Positions 26,196 to 27,139 of a stretch of 27,139 bases of DNA are shown in pieces. The stretch spans positions 1-27,139 of the forward strand of contig WREE01000004.1 of assembly GCA_009779515.1 (NCBI GenBank). The letters are read 5' to 3'. Positions within the stretch are counted from its first letter, which is position 1, and each line of letters starts with the position of its first letter. The notes beneath the pieces are model-generated. The model searched no databases, was not told the origin of the DNA, and saw only the letters and a list, made by a program, of their open reading frames with translations. The DNA is from Symbiobacteriaceae bacterium (GTDB taxonomy: Bacteria > Bacillota > JAAYKD01 > WRDA01). A program made the position numbers and the translations under genes.

Positions 26196-26228
26196 GCGCC
26201 GCTGCTGATAGCTATCAGCCAGCGGCGC
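26196..26228 (+). terminator. Intrinsic terminator after the S9 hydrolase gene
   Basis: GCGCCGCTG (26196-26204) pairs perfectly with CAGCGGCGC (26220-26228), and the 14 bases between are themselves a perfect palindrome (CTGATAGCTATCAG, 26205-26218), giving a long hairpin with one bulged C. TTTCT follows on the plus strand. It sits between convergent genes and might also serve the membrane-protein gene from the other side, though no T-tract follows on that strand. Confidence 0.75.
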
Positions 26229-26252
26229 TTTCTATGAACTATAGGATGGTTA

Positions 26253-26918
26253 TTACTCCAGTATTCCCAACCAGTCTCGGAAGAGGAACTGGAACCTACC
26301 CAAAACCAGGGTAATACGTCCCATAACGGTGTTGCCAAAGCCTACCCCGAAGGAGACCATCATCACCCAACGGGCAACGTTTAAGACCATAGGGGTATCT
26401 GCCAGCTTCTCGATGGAGAAGAAGAAGTAGAGCAGGGTCATGGTCACAGCAAGGACGAAGATAATATTGCTAAAACTCCGTTGTAAGTCGAGGCTGCCGT
26501 CGGAAAAAACTACTAACGGGAGCATGGTAGCGCGGATATTGTTCAGCAAGGGCATAACAGTACGCATGGTTAAGCCGGAAAAACCTGCGTTGAACCCGAT
26601 CCACAGTGCCATAGGGAAGCGGGAAATCCAGCGGTAGTTGGGGAAAGGCTGGAAGTAGATCATACACCCCAACACGATGGCGATAATTTGCCACCACATC
26701 CCCATTTCAATCATATCTCGCTCAATAGCTGGGCGAATGGTGTTAGCCCAGGTAATGACAATAGAGTAAGCCGCGGTGGCTCCTACGTAAATATGCTCAC
26801 AGACCCGGTAGTAGGGGTTTTCGTTCCAAAGAATACTAAAAATACCAATGGTCAGGATAGCTCCAACAATGTTACTAAAGGGTGCCAGCGCATCAATTAG
26901 GCCTTGAGATACATTCAC
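26253..26918 (-). CDS. Uncharacterised membrane protein, about six transmembrane segments
   Basis: 221 residues. Hydrophobic stretches near residues 13-33, 42-60, 75-92, 102-120, 150-168 and 184-200 suggest six membrane helices. I recognise no family, catalytic motif or transporter signature; conserved-looking features are an ENPYYRVCEHIYVG loop and a YFQPFPNYRWISRFPM segment between helices. The start is a GTG preceded by AGGAGGG about 8 nt upstream, a strong site. It lies 16 bp downstream of another small membrane-protein gene on the same strand, so the two are probably cotranscribed and may form a complex. Confidence 0.8.
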   Translation of the reverse strand: MNVSQGLIDALAPFSNIVGAILTIGIFSILWNENPYYRVCEHIYVGATAAYSIVITWANTIRPAIERDMIEMGMWWQIIAIVLGCMIYFQPFPNYRWISRFPMALWIGFNAGFSGLTMRTVMPLLNNIRATMLPLVVFSDGSLDLQRSFSNIIFVLAVTMTLLYFFFSIEKLADTPMVLNVARWVMMVSFGVGFGNTVMGRITLVLGRFQFLFRDWLGILE

Positions 26919-26934
26919 TTGCTATCCCTCCTCT

Positions 26935-27139
26935 CTACAACACTTTAGCTTGCTCTTCCAGCCGCTTGAGCCAGAAGTAAGCTATATTGCCGATAATAAT
27001 GAGTACGATGATAACCAAATGCCCTAACCCCTGGGAGTCTAAGCCTTGGGTAGCCGCTCCCAAGCGACCGGTAAGCTTCTCGTAGGCAGCGGCACCGGAC
27101 ATGCCACCAATCATCCCTTGCAGCATACCTGCCTGGTAA
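26935..27139 (-). CDS. Membrane protein, C-terminal part only (runs off right edge)
   Basis: At least 67 codons are open from the right edge (in-frame Tyr-Gln-Ala-Gly precede the first Met at 27126, with no stop), so the gene very likely begins outside the window. The visible part has a Gly/Ala-rich segment (GGMSGAAAYEKL), one clear transmembrane helix (LVIIVLIIIGNIAYFWL) and a charged tail ending in KVL. No Shine-Dalgarno precedes the Met at 27126. It is upstream of, and in the same operon as, the six-helix membrane protein. Function unknown. Confidence 0.6.
   Translation of the reverse strand, partial: YQAGMLQGMIGGMSGAAAYEKLTGRLGAATQGLDSQGLGHLVIIVLIIIGNIAYFWLKRLEEQAKVL

Overview
The window looks like a chromosomal segment of a Gram-positive, probably anaerobic member of the Bacillota (Clostridia-like). 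The signs are three S-layer homology (SLH) domains at the start of a giant secreted protein, strong Shine-Dalgarno sites of the AAAGGAGG and GAGGTGATC type, lipoboxes, group-2 bacterial Ig domains (BIG2), and three proteins ending in the copper-amine-oxidase-N-like 'stalk' domain typical of Firmicutes surface proteins. I cannot name the genus. I see no rRNA, tRNA, CRISPR array, transposase or phage gene.

Layout. (1) 1-4706, + strand: two adjacent sensor kinase genes. The first is cut by the left edge (receiver, kinase core, receiver) and has Asp where the phosphoacceptor His of its H-box should be. The second is a complete Cache-HAMP-PAS-kinase-receiver-Hpt phosphorelay protein. Both look richer in AT and in ATA codons than the rest of the window. 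(2) 4707-4950: non-coding, with several inverted repeats. (3) 4951-6438, - strand: an amidase-signature hydrolase. (4) 6558-15913, + strand: a 2672-residue SLH/BIG2 surface protein whose last ~1800 residues match no family I recognise. It is translationally coupled (TAATG) to a CapA/PgsA-type lipoprotein. (5) 21679-15865, - strand: a tightly packed four-gene operon of SAM methyltransferase, a 14-repeat RCC1 protein with stalk domain, a second secreted stalk-domain protein, and the tRNA 2-thiouridylase MnmA. Its 3' end overlaps the CapA gene tail to tail. (6) 21680-22115: a hairpin-rich non-coding stretch with divergent promoters. (7) 22116-26173, + strand: an FMN-binding lipoprotein with two flavinylation-type motifs, a UshA-like 5'-nucleotidase with stalk domain, and an S9-type alpha/beta hydrolase, closed by a strong hairpin terminator. 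(8) 27139-26253, - strand: two uncharacterised membrane proteins, the upstream one cut by the right edge.

How it fits together. From 6.5 kb to 25 kb the theme is the cell envelope: six of the eight complete genes there encode exported proteins, which use SLH, lipid anchor or stalk domain for retention. The methyltransferase and MnmA are cytoplasmic genes embedded in this set. The best candidate for something undescribed is the giant SLH/BIG2 protein and its coupled CapA-like lipoprotein, followed by the RCC1-stalk operon. The kinase without its histidine, sitting next to a full phosphorelay kinase, is the clearest sequence-level anomaly.
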